Part shown: one piece after another, positions 51,100 through 63,273 of the stretch
How the letters are laid out: the number at the start of each line of letters is the position of its first letter
How positions within the stretch are numbered: the stretch's first letter is position 1
Source of the DNA: Cordilura impudica
Lineage: Eukaryota; Arthropoda; Insecta; Diptera; Scathophagidae
Length of the DNA stretch: 64,000 nt
Reading direction: 5' to 3'
Assembly: GCA_963682025.1 (NCBI GenBank)
Contig: OY821521.1
Location: 114,178,080 to 114,242,079 of the forward strand
Program-made: the position numbers and the translations under genes
Notes under the pieces: model-generated
What the model was told of the DNA's origin: nothing
Database searches by the model: none
Seen by the model: only the letters and a program-made list of their open reading frames with translations

Positions 51100-53069
51100 A
51101 ATTAATATAATTTGATGTATTCATTGCTGGTTAATATAATAATTCTTTAATATTTTCCTTCTTCTATTTATGATATTTGTTAGGTTTATGATTTCGGTTT
51201 GCATTCTATTAAAAATTGTTGGCAATGTAACTGCAAGAGTATTCTCCCCGTACTCATTGTTAAATTTTGGAACTTTGTATCTTCCTTCTGTGTTCATTCT
51301 TGTTTGGTAGTTGTGGTTTATCGGGTGAAAAAATCTGGAGTCCATATAGAACTCGATGGCAATGGTGGTATAATAGATGTTTTTGATGTTGAGTATATGT
51401 TGATTTCTAGTGATGTGGTCTTCTGTTATTTTTCATATGCTGCTACTGCTTCCTGATGGGTATTTGTTGATTACTAATGCTGTTTGGAATTGCATTGTGA
51501 TTAGATGCGTTAGTTGGTTCATTATTATTGTTTGTTGTATTATTGATTGTTAATATATTGCTACGCGTTGCTGTAATATATCTTTATTTTGTAAAATTTT
51601 TAGTATCTGATTCTGTGACTTCTGAAGCTTGTTGCAAAAAGTTGAGTGTCCCCACGCCGCTATACCATGACGAATATTCGATTCTACTAACGAGAAGTAT
51701 GCTTGTCTTACTACCATATTGTTGGAACAAAAGGTGAGATGATTTAGCATATAAGACGCTTTTCTCAATTTTTTTAGAACGTCGTCGATATGTAGGTTCC
51801 ATTAGGTCAGTTATGGTCAACCAGCACTCCAAGATATTTATACGAGTTCACTAACTCAATAGTAGTTGAAAACATGTCGTCATCGTAATTAAAGTCATCA
51901 ATTTTTTTGTTGTGTACGCAATCTACATATGCTGTGATATTTTAACTTTATGTCTGAGTATAAGTATTTTGGAGTCTTGATCATCAGCTTCGTTTTCGAT
52001 GGATTTATTATTAGATCATGATCATGACACCATTTTATTGCTATATCTAACTGATTCTGCATTATTGTTATTGCATCACCTAAATTTTTCTGTGCTACAA
52101 CAATCGCTGTATCGTCTGCATAGGCAAACGTTTCGCTACTCGTTAATACTTTGATTAAATCATTTGCATATATAAGGTAAAGTATTGGTCCTAATTTAGA
52201 TCCTTGAGAAGTTCCACAAATTGTTGTAATTTCTTCGCTTACCTCATTCGGTACTTTAACCCGATACCTTATTAGCGATAAATAATTCTTAAACCATTCA
52301 TTGCATATTCCTCAAACTCCAACACGCTCTAACATATGGATTATTTTGTCGTGATATAAGGTGTCAAAAGCCTTACTAAAGTCTATGAATAACGTAAGGC
52401 AGTGATTGCTTTTACTGAGCTGTTGGTTAATGAAATTCGCAAAGTTTCCGAGAAGTTGATTGATATTCTTTCCTTGCTGGAATCCAAATTGATTGACGCT
52501 TATAATTTTATTTTTTTGTAGGAAGTTTGTGAGTCTTTTACATACGATTTCCTCCATAATTTTCTCGATTACAGGTAATATCGAAATTGGGCGGTAGTTA
52601 TTAAAATCGTTTTTCGTACCATTTTTGTATATAGATCGAACCACGGATATTTTGAATATATCTGGTATAGAGCCAGTATTTATTATCGTATTTCTTAGTT
52701 TTGTTATAATTGGAGTCATCACATTTGTGTTGTTTTTAAGATCTATTGGTCTGATACTGTCAATACCCAAGATTTCTTAAAATGTTAAAAATTTCCATTT
52801 CATCGGCATATGACATGTAAAAAGATTTTTGTATTATTCTTGGTGAGTAATTAATACATTTTATATTACAGTTGTGTAAAATATTTATCAAATTTTTTTA
52901 AAGTTTGTTTCAAAGCTATTACAGATTTCTGATATATATAAGTTTTTGAAATTTTTTAGTACCGTATCATCAATATTGTTTGTTTTTTTTGCCAGTTATT
53001 TCATTAATGATTTGCCACGTAATCCGGATATTTTTCTATTATCGCAGAATTTGTTTTTATAATACAATT
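51100..53069 (-). mobile_element. LINE H (minus strand), 5'-truncated by hAT
   Basis: This non-LTR retrotransposon reads leftward. It carries the end of the linker (SYADEMEIFNILRNLG), RT and a C-terminal domain. Its upstream part meets the hAT element at 53078. The RT resembles jockey/CR1 types. The 3' end is not sharply defined. Confidence 0.75.
51121..52770 (-). pseudogene. LINE H reverse transcriptase and C-terminus, broken
   Basis: RT begins on the minus strand in the frame 52770-52312, with NNYRPISILPVIEKIMEEIV, VNQFGFQQGKNINQLL and TLFIDFSKAFDTLYHDKIIH. It continues after a stop with GTSQGSKLGPILYLIYANDL (near 52200) and the catalytic YADDTAIVVA (near 52115-52085), then CHDHDLIINPSKTKLMI. 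The C-terminal pieces VRQAYFSLVESNIRHGIAAW (51708) and FFHPINHNYQTRMNTEGRYK (51330) follow. Stops and frame changes are frequent. The catalytic residues remain. Confidence 0.78.
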
Positions 53070-53077
53070 GTTAAAAA

Positions 53078-54278
53078 CAGGGACGGAAAATAATTGTTAT
53101 TTTTTTTTTTTTTTTTTTTTTGAAGAAAAGGTTATGCTTAAATTCGATTTATATTTTTTAGGGAAATTTTAACAATTATCGTAAGATATATAGTATTTTG
53201 GTTACTTTAACCAATTGAAGTGAGAAATATTTATTTTTGGTTATGAATAACTATTATAGCAACCAAAAAAATTTTTTGGTTACCAATAACCATTATCGAA
53301 AAAAATTTTTTTTTGGTTACTCCTACCCAGATACATATTGTATTTTTGATGTAATGTATGCATTTCTAAGGCGTATATAGGGCAAGGGATTAAAGTTTTT
53401 TCGTGATAAGTTCTTTCATTCTTATTTCTTCTTCATATACTATTGCCATGATATTGTGCGATGTAATGCGAGTCATATTAAGACCTTTAAATATTTGCTC
53501 AGTAAGACTTTTGAAACTATTTGAATTGAATATCGATAGCGGTTGTGACTCCTGCGTGACAAATTCGAGACAAGCATTATTTATTATTTTTTTGAGTATT
53601 TCACAGAAAATTTTACTTCTCTGTCAATCACTAGAGCCTCAGTGTCTTCGTATTCCTCAATGGACTGTTGATAAATTTCATTAGGTTTAACCATAATATG
53701 CCTCCTTAAATTCGTTACATGATTTCCTACAAATATCATGATGCAGTTCTTGCAAGTCGATTCGTTTGTCTTTTCATTGTAATTGAAAAAATCGCGAATA
53801 ATAACGTCGCGTTTTCTACCCATATTATTTTTATTTGTTTTATTTTGTTTATTTTTTATTATTAATTTAAGTAAAAACAACTCTTTTTGTTAGCAGTTAT
53901 ATATATAATGAAAATTTATTTTATACATTTTTCTCATTTGACTTAAAGTTAAAAGCAAATAATAATTTGTACATTTTAATTAAAGTATTTTAATTTGCGA
54001 AAATCATACATTACATCAAAAATACGACATGTATCCAGGTAGGAATAACCAAAAAAAAAATTATTTTCGATAATTGTTATTGGTAACCAAAAAATTTTTT
54101 GGTTGCTATAATAGTTATTCATAACCAAAAAAAAAAATTTCTCACTTCAATTGGTTAAAGTAACCAAAATACTATATATCTTACGGTAATTATTAATTAT
54201 AACCATTATTTGATTTCATCATTCTTAATGGTTAAATAAGACTTTTTCGTCATTACTCGTATAACTGTTACGTCCCTG
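53078..54278 (-). mobile_element. hAT element with long inverted ends, 1201 bp
   Basis: The ends are CAGGGACGGAAA... and ...ACGTCCCTG. An 8-bp duplication GTTAAAAA lies at 53070-53077 and 54279-54286, the hAT hallmark. Imperfect inverted repeats of about 200 bp extend inside (53160-53375 and 54000-54210). They are rich in AACCAAAA/TTTTGGTT units that could bind transposase. Only a BED zinc-finger reading frame remains, so the element is non-autonomous. Confidence 0.9.
53584..53823 (-). CDS. BED-type zinc finger, truncated hAT transposase
   Basis: The frame has 79 codons from the ATG at 53823. It opens MGRKRDVIIRDFFNYNEKTN. The BED-like finger has CKNC, then NLRRHI with the first histidine upstream. 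The end EEYEDTEALVIDREVKFS is not part of a known domain. The RNase H-like catalytic part and dimerisation domain of hAT transposases are missing. It might bind the ends of related elements; this is inference. Confidence 0.6.
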   Translation of the reverse strand: MGRKRDVIIRDFFNYNEKTNESTCKNCIMIFVGNHVTNLRRHIMVKPNEIYQQSIEEYEDTEALVIDREVKFSVKYSKK

Positions 54279-54286
54279 GTTAAAAA

Positions 54287-54469
54287 TAATATAATTGTTA
54301 ATTGTTAAATAAAATAAGTTAACATAAAAATTTATGTTATTGTCTTTAAAACAAATACATATATTTAAATTTGTTTTTAATTTAAAATTTTATTGTCTTT
54401 CATTTAGTAATTTAATAATACATTAGTTAACATAAAAATGTATGTTATTGTCGTGAAAAAAAACTTATT
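54287..54469. repeat. Two copies of a short palindromic unit
   Basis: AGTTAACATAAAAATTTATG at 54317 and TAGTTAACATAAAAATGTATG at 54425 are repeated with a 109-bp offset, each followed by TTATTGTC. This may be the terminal region of the adjacent P element, but the TIR could not be confirmed. Confidence 0.4.
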
Positions 54470-57193
54470 TTAACTTGTTAATTTTTTTAATTTTTTATTT
54501 TCCTTCATTTGTTGCCTCTTATTAACAATCAAGGTATTTACTAATGTTTTCGAGTTTTTATAAAACAAAACAGTTATATAAAAATCTAAAACTGCTTTCC
54601 GATGTAATCTGCAGGGATCGGTTTCATCGAACCATCCAGAGAATTCCTTCGATGTAGCCAGAAGCCGATGGATTTTATTTATTATGCTATGTCGTAAGTT
54701 TATGTTGTGGTAATTTTTCATGAAGAAGTTTGTGTAAATAGAGAATAACTTTTTTTTGAATAATACTTAGAATAATACTTTTTGAATAATACTTAGATGC
54801 TACTACAATTTTATCCACATTATGGGCCTTGTTCTGTACGAATGTTGTCGGTGCTGCTGATGGTCCTTTTGCAATTCCTAAATATCTACCGCATTGGATT
54901 TTCTTCACAAAATTGAAAAAATTACATATCCTGTGTAATATTCTAGTATTTCCAATTCATTGCTACTCATCTCAACATCCTGATGAATAGCAACTCTACC
55001 ATTGTCTATATCCACTTCATCCGTTGATATTGAAATATAATGATTGTTTCTTAATATTGACTTTTGGTGAGATATATTCTTTGATTCTTCATTCGCTGTT
55101 CCCCATTCCAGCATTAACTCTTCGTCGTCTCCACAGTTGTTATTGTCAGAATTATATTTGAAAGTTATTATTTTCATTGATATCAGCCGCGCTAGAATAT
55201 ATTGTAGTTCATTGATCGAAGGATGATCGTTTGAACCACCCTTCTATCGTATCTTGAAAAACAAATTTTCAAGCGCGTCCTGATTAAATTTGCCAAAAAG
55301 AATGAAATTTACTTCCTTTTTATATTTATAGAACAAATGTTGGCTTAAGTCAAGGAAACACCTTAATGTAAGGATGAAACCATTGATACATATATTTCTC
55401 GATAAACCTGTAAAATTAAATGTCTCCAAGTATTCTATAAATTCCACAATTAATTCCGTTGTTTCGTCTTCGTTCCTATAATATGGCCTCCTGTTGGGAT
55501 TTCTGTCCCCAGCGTTCTTCGCATTTAGGATATCGAATATTTTGTTAAACTGTTCTACGAAGAAAAGCGTTGAAAACCCCACCATCCATTTTTGTTTTAA
55601 TAGCTGCCTGTGACTGAGCACTTGAGCAGCTCTCGAAACTTTAATCCTTTCGAATCTATTGGGATATAAATGCGAATCCTTCAGTTTCGGCAGCATCCGC
55701 ATGAACACACTTTGCTTGTCTGATTCGTAAACCGCTATTAAAACATCTATGCTTGCGGGACCATTATTTTTCGCTATGTCAATGGCTTAACAATGTGTTC
55801 CTCATTGATTTAAACAAATGACAATAGTCGTACATCGCAAATACTTTCTTCTCCGGCATATTTTCGAAATAAGTAGCCTCAGATGTAACTCCTAGCTGAT
55901 TGACCAATCCTTGGTTCGTCTGCCCCTGGTCCATAACAATACATGCTACATTTAGTCACTTTTTGAGCGTTTTCCAATACAATTTCCTTCAATTTGTCGC
56001 TTCTAAGCACGTCGGAGGTTGCGTAACAGCTTATCACATATTTCCAATTACTGAAAATCCCTTTAAGCATGAAAAACAATGCTTTCGTCGCTACTTCCTT
56101 TGATCTTTCATCGTTAGACATATCTACAACACCATCAATCCGGTCATTCGATTTGTTGTATACCAAGTCCCTTCTTATGGAAACCTCGTCGAGCAGCATA
56201 ACGCATTCCTTTTCTTTAGGTTCCAAGTTTGTTGTCATCTTCCTTAAGTTTTCCAGTACATCGTTGTCCGTTACAGATTTTACGTATTTAATTGGCCTCC
56301 AGTACCTTAACGACGACTTAGACAGCAGTTTGAATTTAAGCGATTCTCTCATAAAAGTATACGCTTTGCTCGAGGTGTACTCTATATTTTGAGCAATCAC
56401 TTTATCATCATCGCTGTATATTTGTTTTTTTTTTGTGCAATCATCCTTGCAAATAGAATGCCTTCCTTGCTGGCACTTTCGCTCGGTATAATTGCATTTC
56501 TAAGCTTAGCCTTAAGCTTTATTACATGCAATTCCTTAGCTTATACATTCCGTTGTGCAGCAGCCAATCGCTTTTGGTACATTTTTTCCATCTCTGCATA
56601 CTTCTGCTCCCAACCTATGTTTCTTCTCCATTCACTTCGTGGGGCAGATGCCTTAGCTATTTCATCTTGGCGTGAGCAGAATTCAAATTCGTTAAGAGTT
56701 ATATCAATATCTTGCATTTTACGTTTACCATATACCTACTGTGCCGGTGCGTTGTGAGAATTTGCTAACGTTTCTATTTCAGGGGATTTCCTCATTGGAA
56801 CAGCATTTTGTTTCAGCCGTTTAGTTCCAACATCATTCTTGTCAAAATGATTCAAACATATTAACAGCTTGCCGCAGTCCACATTCTCCAAATTGCAAGT
56901 TCTTTTCCATACTTTGTGCAAATCGTCGTTTTTAGGAAAAGCAAATAAGCGCATACTCTCATCCTTGTTATCGCATTCCAAATAAGCGCATTTTCTCTTC
57001 ATACTTTTAACCACCTGTGTTCCCTCCTCGTATATTTCGCCAATGGGTGCTGCTCCTTTCTTTAGCTTTTTCAATCCGATACATTCCGGATCGAAATGTA
57101 AGTTACACACGCGGTACGTTATGCTGGGCTCGAAAGAAACGAAAATAAAGTTGTGTTTTCGGAAACGGCATAATTCTTAACGCATTTAGGCAT
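54470..57193 (-). pseudogene. P-element transposase with two THAP domains, broken
   Basis: Reading on the minus strand, ATG at 57193 opens a short first THAP piece (MPKCVKNYAVSENTTLFSF), interrupted at 57119-57121. It resumes with CNLHFDPECIGLKKLKKGAA. A second, complete THAP domain follows: KRKCAYLECDNKDESMRLFA, then W near 56910, CLNHF and KRLKQNAVPM. A coiled-coil region (56735-56400) with a stop comes next. The catalytic core is at 56400-55879 (LLDEVSIRRDLVYNKSND near 56195) and GADEPRIGQ. The insertion domain is at 55708-55244, with FNQDALENLFFKIR. The C-terminal pieces run to 54470. Several frameshifts and stops are present. Functional P proteins cut at 8-bp targets and bind GTP. Confidence 0.85.
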
Positions 57194-57712
57194 ATTTTTA
57201 ATTTAAAATTTCCCCTTTTTCGAATAAAACTAAATTTAGAAAGAAATTTTTCAACTCACCTTTTCCAAATATAAGTTTATTTTCTGCTGAAAAGTTTCTT
57301 CAGTTCTCCTTCGGAAAATGACACTATTTCACAATATTACTTTCTATTTAAAGAATCACAAATATTTTATAATTTTTTTTTTAATATTTACAAATAAATA
57401 ATAATTTCTTTTTTTAACACAAATAAATATTTTAAAACAAATAAATGTTTTTCATTTATTTTTTTCAATTTTTAAATACTTCGTTAAAGCACTCCACACT
57501 TTGCATTTTTCGTAATATTTTCACACAAACTTTCCGCACAATACAAAAAATTTTAATTAAAGGCTATTTCGTTATAACGATTTAAAAAATTTTCCGTTTT
57601 TTCCTTTATACACACTTTCTTTCTCTTTTATAGATTTTTTTCATATAGACTTATCTCAGTTAGGCTGTTAGATTAGTAATGCCGAAAATTTGAAAGAAAT
57701 AATTCTTATATA
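57194..57712 (-). other. P-element 5' leader and AT-rich flank
   Basis: A GGTGAGT donor-like site on the minus strand lies at 57254-57260, upstream of the THAP ATG, so a small 5' exon is possible. From 57340 to 57712 I see nothing but AT-rich sequence. The P TIR was not identified. Confidence 0.4.
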
Positions 57713-58050
57713 AATTATAAGTATCTAACTAATTCAGGATCTCAGAATTAACTATTACACACACGACGTCTCATTAATGGTATTAGTGAAATTTATTTAT
57801 TTGTTTTTTCTTACAAAAATAACTTTTTGTTAATCTTACGTCTTAATCACAACTAACTACCCAAAACCAAAACCAACTTATAATGAAAAGCCATACACCC
57901 GATTTATGCAGTGTCAGCGTCTGGCTTGTATTTTTCAACATAATTCATTTATTGTTATTATTTCGCAATGCATGAGTATACTGCTGTAGAAGCAGATTCT
58001 TGTTGTTGGTTTTTTGTATTCTTGTGAACACTCGCTTGACTCTGTTAACT
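57713..58050 (-). repeat. Gypsy-4 3' LTR
   Basis: It is 338 bp, the partner of 63273-63614. Compared with that copy it lacks a few bases at ACTTATAATG and carries several substitutions. The env frame runs into it. Confidence 0.9.
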
Positions 58051-59450
58051 CCTCCCTCACTCAAGTGAAGGGTGTCCCCGGACTTCCTTAGATCTTCAAT
58101 AGCAGATTGAATAGCGTGCTGCTGACGGGTCTTCTTAAACCTCTGATACAATTTAAAGCAAACAAAGCCTATAGCTATATCCAATTATAAGCTTATCTTT
58201 AATCTTTTCAATATGTCGCAAGTTTTCTGCATTTAATCTTTTGAGATATGGCAAACTCAATATTGTTTGATGACTCGTTATGTTGAGAAGAGCGGATGAT
58301 GGCGGTCCCGGTAACTTCTTTACGATATTCCTTTGGTTTCTGTATAGGGTCTCATTAATTTTTGCTTCATTATCGAAAGTAAGAAGAAAGGTGCCAGTGA
58401 CAGTCTTCTCGATACCATCATTTGTCTTAATGGTAACAGTGTCGTCGTTGATAATGATAACACCCTCGTCAATTATTGTAATAGGTTCGAGATGAGAAGG
58501 CCGAGTAGTGCAGTATGCGTGACCACCAGAATGAAGCTGCAGTGCGCATGTTGCATAAGCCAACTTTTTACAAAATGATGTTGTTAGTGTAGTGCTGCAA
58601 TTTCCGATTGCTACCAGTTGATCTCCACAGTCTGCCACATTGTTTTCACCACCAAAATGAAGAATTGTATTATTATGCTGAACCGGGTATAAGGCCACCT
58701 TTTTGTAAAACAAATCTGGTTTTGGATACTTAATTAAGAAATGTAAAAACTTATTATCAAATAGAACTCTTATGTTAGCAACTACCATTAAATCCGCTAC
58801 GGTGATATTTGTAGAGTGCTCATTTATTAGTGTATTCAAATCATTAGAGTCTAAAATCTGTGGGTTAACTATACCAATCTTTGCGAGGGTAATCGATAGC
58901 ATTAAGCTTTCCAGCTCCGAAATCAAAATTCTACCTCTTGCAAGCAGAGTCTCATACAAACGGTCACTATCAATTACGTTAGCTTTTGTGCTTTTAACAA
59001 CGAAATTAACAATGTCCGTAAGGTTGTTTATTTGTTGTTGTGTTCTTGTATTTATGAGAATCTGCCTATTTTCGCCGTCAATGAGCTCCCTCTGTTTGAA
59101 TTTTAAATTTTCAAAATCATCATAGTCCGGTGTCCCAGCGACCACCTTAAGGGCCGTACCTAAAAGTTTTATGCTTCTTGCGTGCCTGTGGTGAACGTTT
59201 ATTGTGGCCAGCAATGTCCTTATGTGCCGTATGTCCGCGTCTAGTATCTTCTTCATATGCGACTGAGGAAATGTTTCCTAAGATTTTCTGGATCCTCAAG
59301 CATCTCCGAATACATTGTAAGATTCGTCGTATGCCGTAAGTATTCAAAATTTTGCCAAATTATAGCATAGCCGTCCGACACGGGAATGTAGTCCGAACCG
59401 GAATAGTCAGTCAATTTTGCCGTCGCTGGCATGACAAGAAGCAGCACCAT
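57945..59450 (-). pseudogene. Gypsy-4 envelope gene, two frame breaks
   Basis: This is the errantivirus-type envelope glycoprotein gene. ATG at 59450 opens a hydrophobic signal-like segment (VLLLVMPATAK). A polypyrimidine tract with an AG near 59460 just upstream looks like the splice acceptor used for env RNAs. The frame changes near 59255, then runs open from 59256 to 58153. A furin-type RHAR motif lies near its start, followed by a hydrophobic stretch and long helical regions. Several cysteines sit near 58620-58500. A second frame change near 58160-58190 leads to a membrane anchor (IAIGFVCFKL) and a basic tail that ends inside the 3' LTR at 57945. Env of this type derives from baculovirus-like fusion proteins. 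The gene is broken here. Confidence 0.85.
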
Positions 59451-59493
59451 AAGAACCCTAGGTTAAATAAAAAGAAAAATGAATAAAACTATA

Positions 59494-61745
59494 CTATCTT
59501 AAATTGTCCTTATGGACCACCCTCCCTTTAATGAGAACCGTTGTCCCCAGGTCGGCTTCAACAGTTTCTTCAACATATAATGGTGTAAGCTTATTGCCCA
59601 ATCTCCGATTTGTTTTCACGAGAACTTTTTCGCCCATTTCAAATGCTCGATTCTTTCTTGTTTCGTTAAGTCGCTGCATTTGAACTTCTTGCGCTCTTTG
59701 TAATCTATTTTTCGATTTCAATTTCAGGAGGAATTGAGTGAATTACGTCAATAGGTCGTTTATTCGTAACACTATGAATTGTTTTGTTATACTCGATGGT
59801 TGCCAGAAGTATTAATTGTACTGTGTCATTGATAGATTTTTCAAGCCTAAGACACCGGGCAATTTCTAAAAGGGTACTATGTATTCTTTCCACCTGTCCA
59901 TTTGAAGTACTGTGGAGTGGTGGTGCTTTGATGTTTGAACGTTAAAACTATTGGCTAAGAGTGACTTTATTGTTTCCGAACTAAGAGAAAGCTCATTTTC
60001 ACAGAATATTGTATTTGTGCGATGATAAAAATTCATAAGTTGTAGAATCGGTAATTTTACATCCACTATAGTCCTCGAGGCTATAGGCTGAACAATTGCA
60101 AACTTAGACAGTTTGTCTACACATGTTAAAAAATATACTTTATCTGTGGAAAATATATCTACATGCAGAATTTCCCCAACACATGAGGGAATAGGTGTTT
60201 CACCGATTATTTGCTTTTGTGGATGGCGGTTGTATTTTGCCTTTTTGCAAATTTTAGAATTTGTTATGTTCCGTTACAACAATTTCCCTTTGTTCATCTT
60301 TGTTAGTAACATCTGTTACCATATGTTTCGCAAAACGAAATGCTGTTGAGGGAAACGCTTCTACTAATCTATGTTGTATGAATGCCAAAATTGGGAGATC
60401 GCAATGGATTGCGTTTACTACGTCCTCCTTTACAACATCAAATACCCTCTTCATTAGCGTTGTTCTGTCTGAAAAAGTAATGAAGTGTCTAGTTTTTTTC
60501 CGAAAATAATGAACGTTCGTGTTAGTGATTCTGTGCCCTCCTCAATTACTATTTGATTCCGAAAGCAGTTGAGAGGTTTGTCAGTAGATTCAATAGTATA
60601 AGACAGAGAAATTTCGCTATGAATTGTAGCAATGTCAGAATTTGCATCTTCTTCTAAGTTGTGGTTGCTTTGCAAAGCATGGGTATTTTGCAAGGCATGA
60701 ATATTTTGCCGTGACAGCGCGTCAGCAACGTGGTTTTCTTTCCCAGGTTTATAAAAAATTTGAGCATTGTGCTCATCAATAAAGGCTTTCCACCTTTTTA
60801 TTTTTGCGTTCGGATTTCGGTCTGAAACCGCAAACGTAAGCGGTTGGTGGTCGGTAAAAATATTTAAATCCTTTGCCCCATAGAGATAATTTCTAAGCGC
60901 CTTTAGAGCCCAGACAATTGCGAGCAATTCGCGCTCATTGGTCGCGAAATTTTGTTCCTTTTCTTTAAGAGTCCTTGAAATCATGGTTATTGGTTTCCCG
61001 TTTTGAGACAAAACTGCTCCCCGGCCGTAAGCCGAAGCATCAGTTGTTAAGTCAAACGTTTTTTTTTAAAGTCGGGGTAAAGTAACATAACATCTTCGGA
61101 TGCTAAAACTTCCTTAAGCTTATTAAAAGCCTGAAGTTGGTTTTCGTTAAACTTTATATTAATTTTTTTGGACTGACCGGAACCAATTTTGCCATTATCA
61201 CCCTTCAGAATGTCCGTCAAAGGTCTTGCTATTGAAGCAAAGTCCCTAATAAAACACCTATAGTAACTTGCCAGTCCCAGAAAAGATCTGACATTGAAAA
61301 GCGTAGTGGGTTGTTCATAGTTCCGTATTGCCTCTATTTTACTAGAGCTTGTTGTGATTCCCCGTCGAGATACCACAAAGCCCAAAAACTCCACCCTTTC
61401 TTTAAAGAAATTCGATTTTTCGCGAGAAACTCGCATATTGGCATCGTACAGCCTATCCAAGACCCAAGCGATGTGGTCAACATGGTCTTTCATATGTTCT
61501 GAAAAAATAATTACGTCATCGACGTAAACATAACAGAACTTTCCTATTCGTTCCCTAAGCACATCGTCGATGGCCCTTTGAAAAATGCTTGGAGCATTTT
61601 TGAGTCCGAAAGGTAGTCTGCAAAACTCGTATTTGCCATTTCCGACCGAAAAAGCGGTTTTTTTCACGATCCCTTTCCGCCAGTAAAATCTGGTAGAATC
61701 CCGACTTGAGGTCTAATGAGGTAAAGTATCTAGCTTTCCCCATGT
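59494..61745 (-). pseudogene. Gypsy-4 pol (partial RT, RNase H, integrase), broken
   Basis: RT enters in mid-palm (GKARYFTSLDLKSGFYQILL, near 61745). It continues after a frame change with CRLPFGLKNAPSIFQR and YVYVDDVIIFSEH (near 61540-61500). RNase H follows (61011-60454), with TNERELLAIVWALKALRNYL, FTDHQPL and VADALSRQ. Integrase is in pieces from 60454 to 59494: an HHCC remnant, HVDIFSTD near 60150, IEYNKTIHSVTNKRP near 59790 and a basic C-terminus. The protease and the RT fingers are absent: Gag sequence joins directly to RT near 61745. At least five frameshifts or stops were counted. Confidence 0.85.
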
Positions 61746-62957
61746 TCGACAAAATAACATTCCGAAAATTCACATTCAATGTTCTCAACTTCATCTGCTT
61801 CAGTCTGATAGTCAGAATCCCCCCAATCAAATGTATTTTCATTTTGCACCAAGTGGTTAATTCTTTGGTGTTTTGGCCCTGTAAATCTTGATGTGCCACT
61901 ATTTGGCCTTTTTGCTGCCTGATTCACGTTATTTTGTGGTTGGGGTTGCCCCCGATGATGAGTCAACATCCATGGGTTCCGCCTCTTGTTTTTGTTGATG
62001 TTTAGTACCAGGTTCCTGGCGCAAGTTAAAATAAGGATTTTTTTCCTGTTGGGTATTATTCTTATCCCTATTAAAATTTTTGTTATTTATTTGGTGTTTT
62101 TGTTGAGCCCTATCTTCCAAACTCCTAGCATAATTATTAGCAAAGATATAACGCTCATGATTTGACTCAACTTCTTGAGCCAATGCCAAGGCAGATGGAA
62201 GGTCTTTCGGTCTTGCCGAGAAAAGCACATCACTCAAAGATTTTTTTGTACCCGATATAAACACCCGTAAAGCGTCCATCTTATATTTCTCATTCAGAGA
62301 TGCTGCCAAAGTATTATCATATGACATTATCGTTTTATTGATAAGAAGCGTGAGCTTTCTTTCCACTTCATCATAATATTGGAGAAGTGTCATATTTCCC
62401 TGTCGAAGGGTGGGCAATTCTTGTTCTATCAAATATATAGGTCGCTTGTCAGCGTAAGTGAAATCTAGCCTATTTATAATAGCTTTAAAATTTAAAGGGG
62501 TATCGACGGAAGCCAATACCATGTCAGCCGGTCCTCTTATATTATTTCTTATAATGCCAAGGGCTTGGTAATGAGTAGAACTACCTACATGATTTTCATA
62601 TACTTTGTATGCGGTGTGAGCCGCCTTCCTCTATGAAACGTATGTTTCATGTTTACCTTCGAAATCTGGTAAAGATTTCACAATATCTAGGTTCTCTTTG
62701 CAAACCGCCCCCTCCCTGATTTGCGCTTCTTCATATGTTTCTATTTCAGGTGCACTAACAGTCAGACTGGTTATTCTCTGTTTTATTTCCTCTAACCTAA
62801 TATCAAACTGTCTCTCCTGCAATACAAGAGCACTGCTAACAGCGCTTTCTACAATGGTTTTTAATTGATCAGGTGTTATAGCCATTTCTAAATCTAAGTC
62901 CTCTGAAACGACTAATCCTTCAAATTCTTTCAACAAAATATCGATTTCACTGTTCAT
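61746..62957 (-). pseudogene. Gypsy-4 gag, one nonsense codon and a C-terminal frame change
   Basis: The ATG at 62957 (MNSEIDILLKEFEGLVVSED) begins gag; the frame before it is non-ATG. The N-terminal part has IVESAVSSALVLQERQFDIR and a KSLPDFEGKHETYVS segment, ended by a TAG at 62631-62633. The same frame continues to about 61929 through DTPLNFKAIINRLDFTYADK, LINKTIMSYDN and DLPSALALAQEVESNHERYI. A C-terminal piece in another frame (GTSRFTGPKHQRINHLVQNE) reaches 61730. There is no CCHC knuckle, as in other errantivirus-type Gag proteins. Confidence 0.87.
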
Positions 62958-63092
62958 AAAACTATCGATAATCACACAAAGATTGCCAGTTTTTTATTAT
63001 TCTATTTTACTTTTATTTTACACCAAACACAAAACACAAATTCTTTCAACAAAATATCGATTTCACTGTTCATAAAACCATCGATAATAAGC
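62921..63092 (-). repeat. Duplication around the Gypsy-4 gag start
   Basis: AATTCTTTCAACAAAATATC and the next 30 bases at 62921 recur at about 63039, with one or two changes. The first copy holds the gag ATG. The second copy lies in the leader and repeats the same start codon context, giving a possible upstream start. Confidence 0.8.
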
Positions 63093-63258
63093 ACTCTACT
63101 TACATGTTATCAATGTTAAGTTCTTATCTAATATCCGTTGGTGTCGTTGCTCCTTTAGTTTTTCCCTTTAGGTTGCAGTTGCCAGTGGTCTCCTACAGCT
63201 ACAAATTTGTTGGGTTTTCCTTTGTAACCTTGAGTTGTAGTTAATTGGTGGTTCGATT

Positions 63259-63273
63259 GTTTGTTGGGCGCCA
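63259..63273 (-). other. Primer-binding site of Gypsy-4 (tRNA-Lys type)
   Basis: The minus strand reads TGGCGCCCAACAAAC directly at the inner edge of the 5' LTR. The first 11 bases match the tRNA-Lys complement used by gypsy. Confidence 0.85.
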
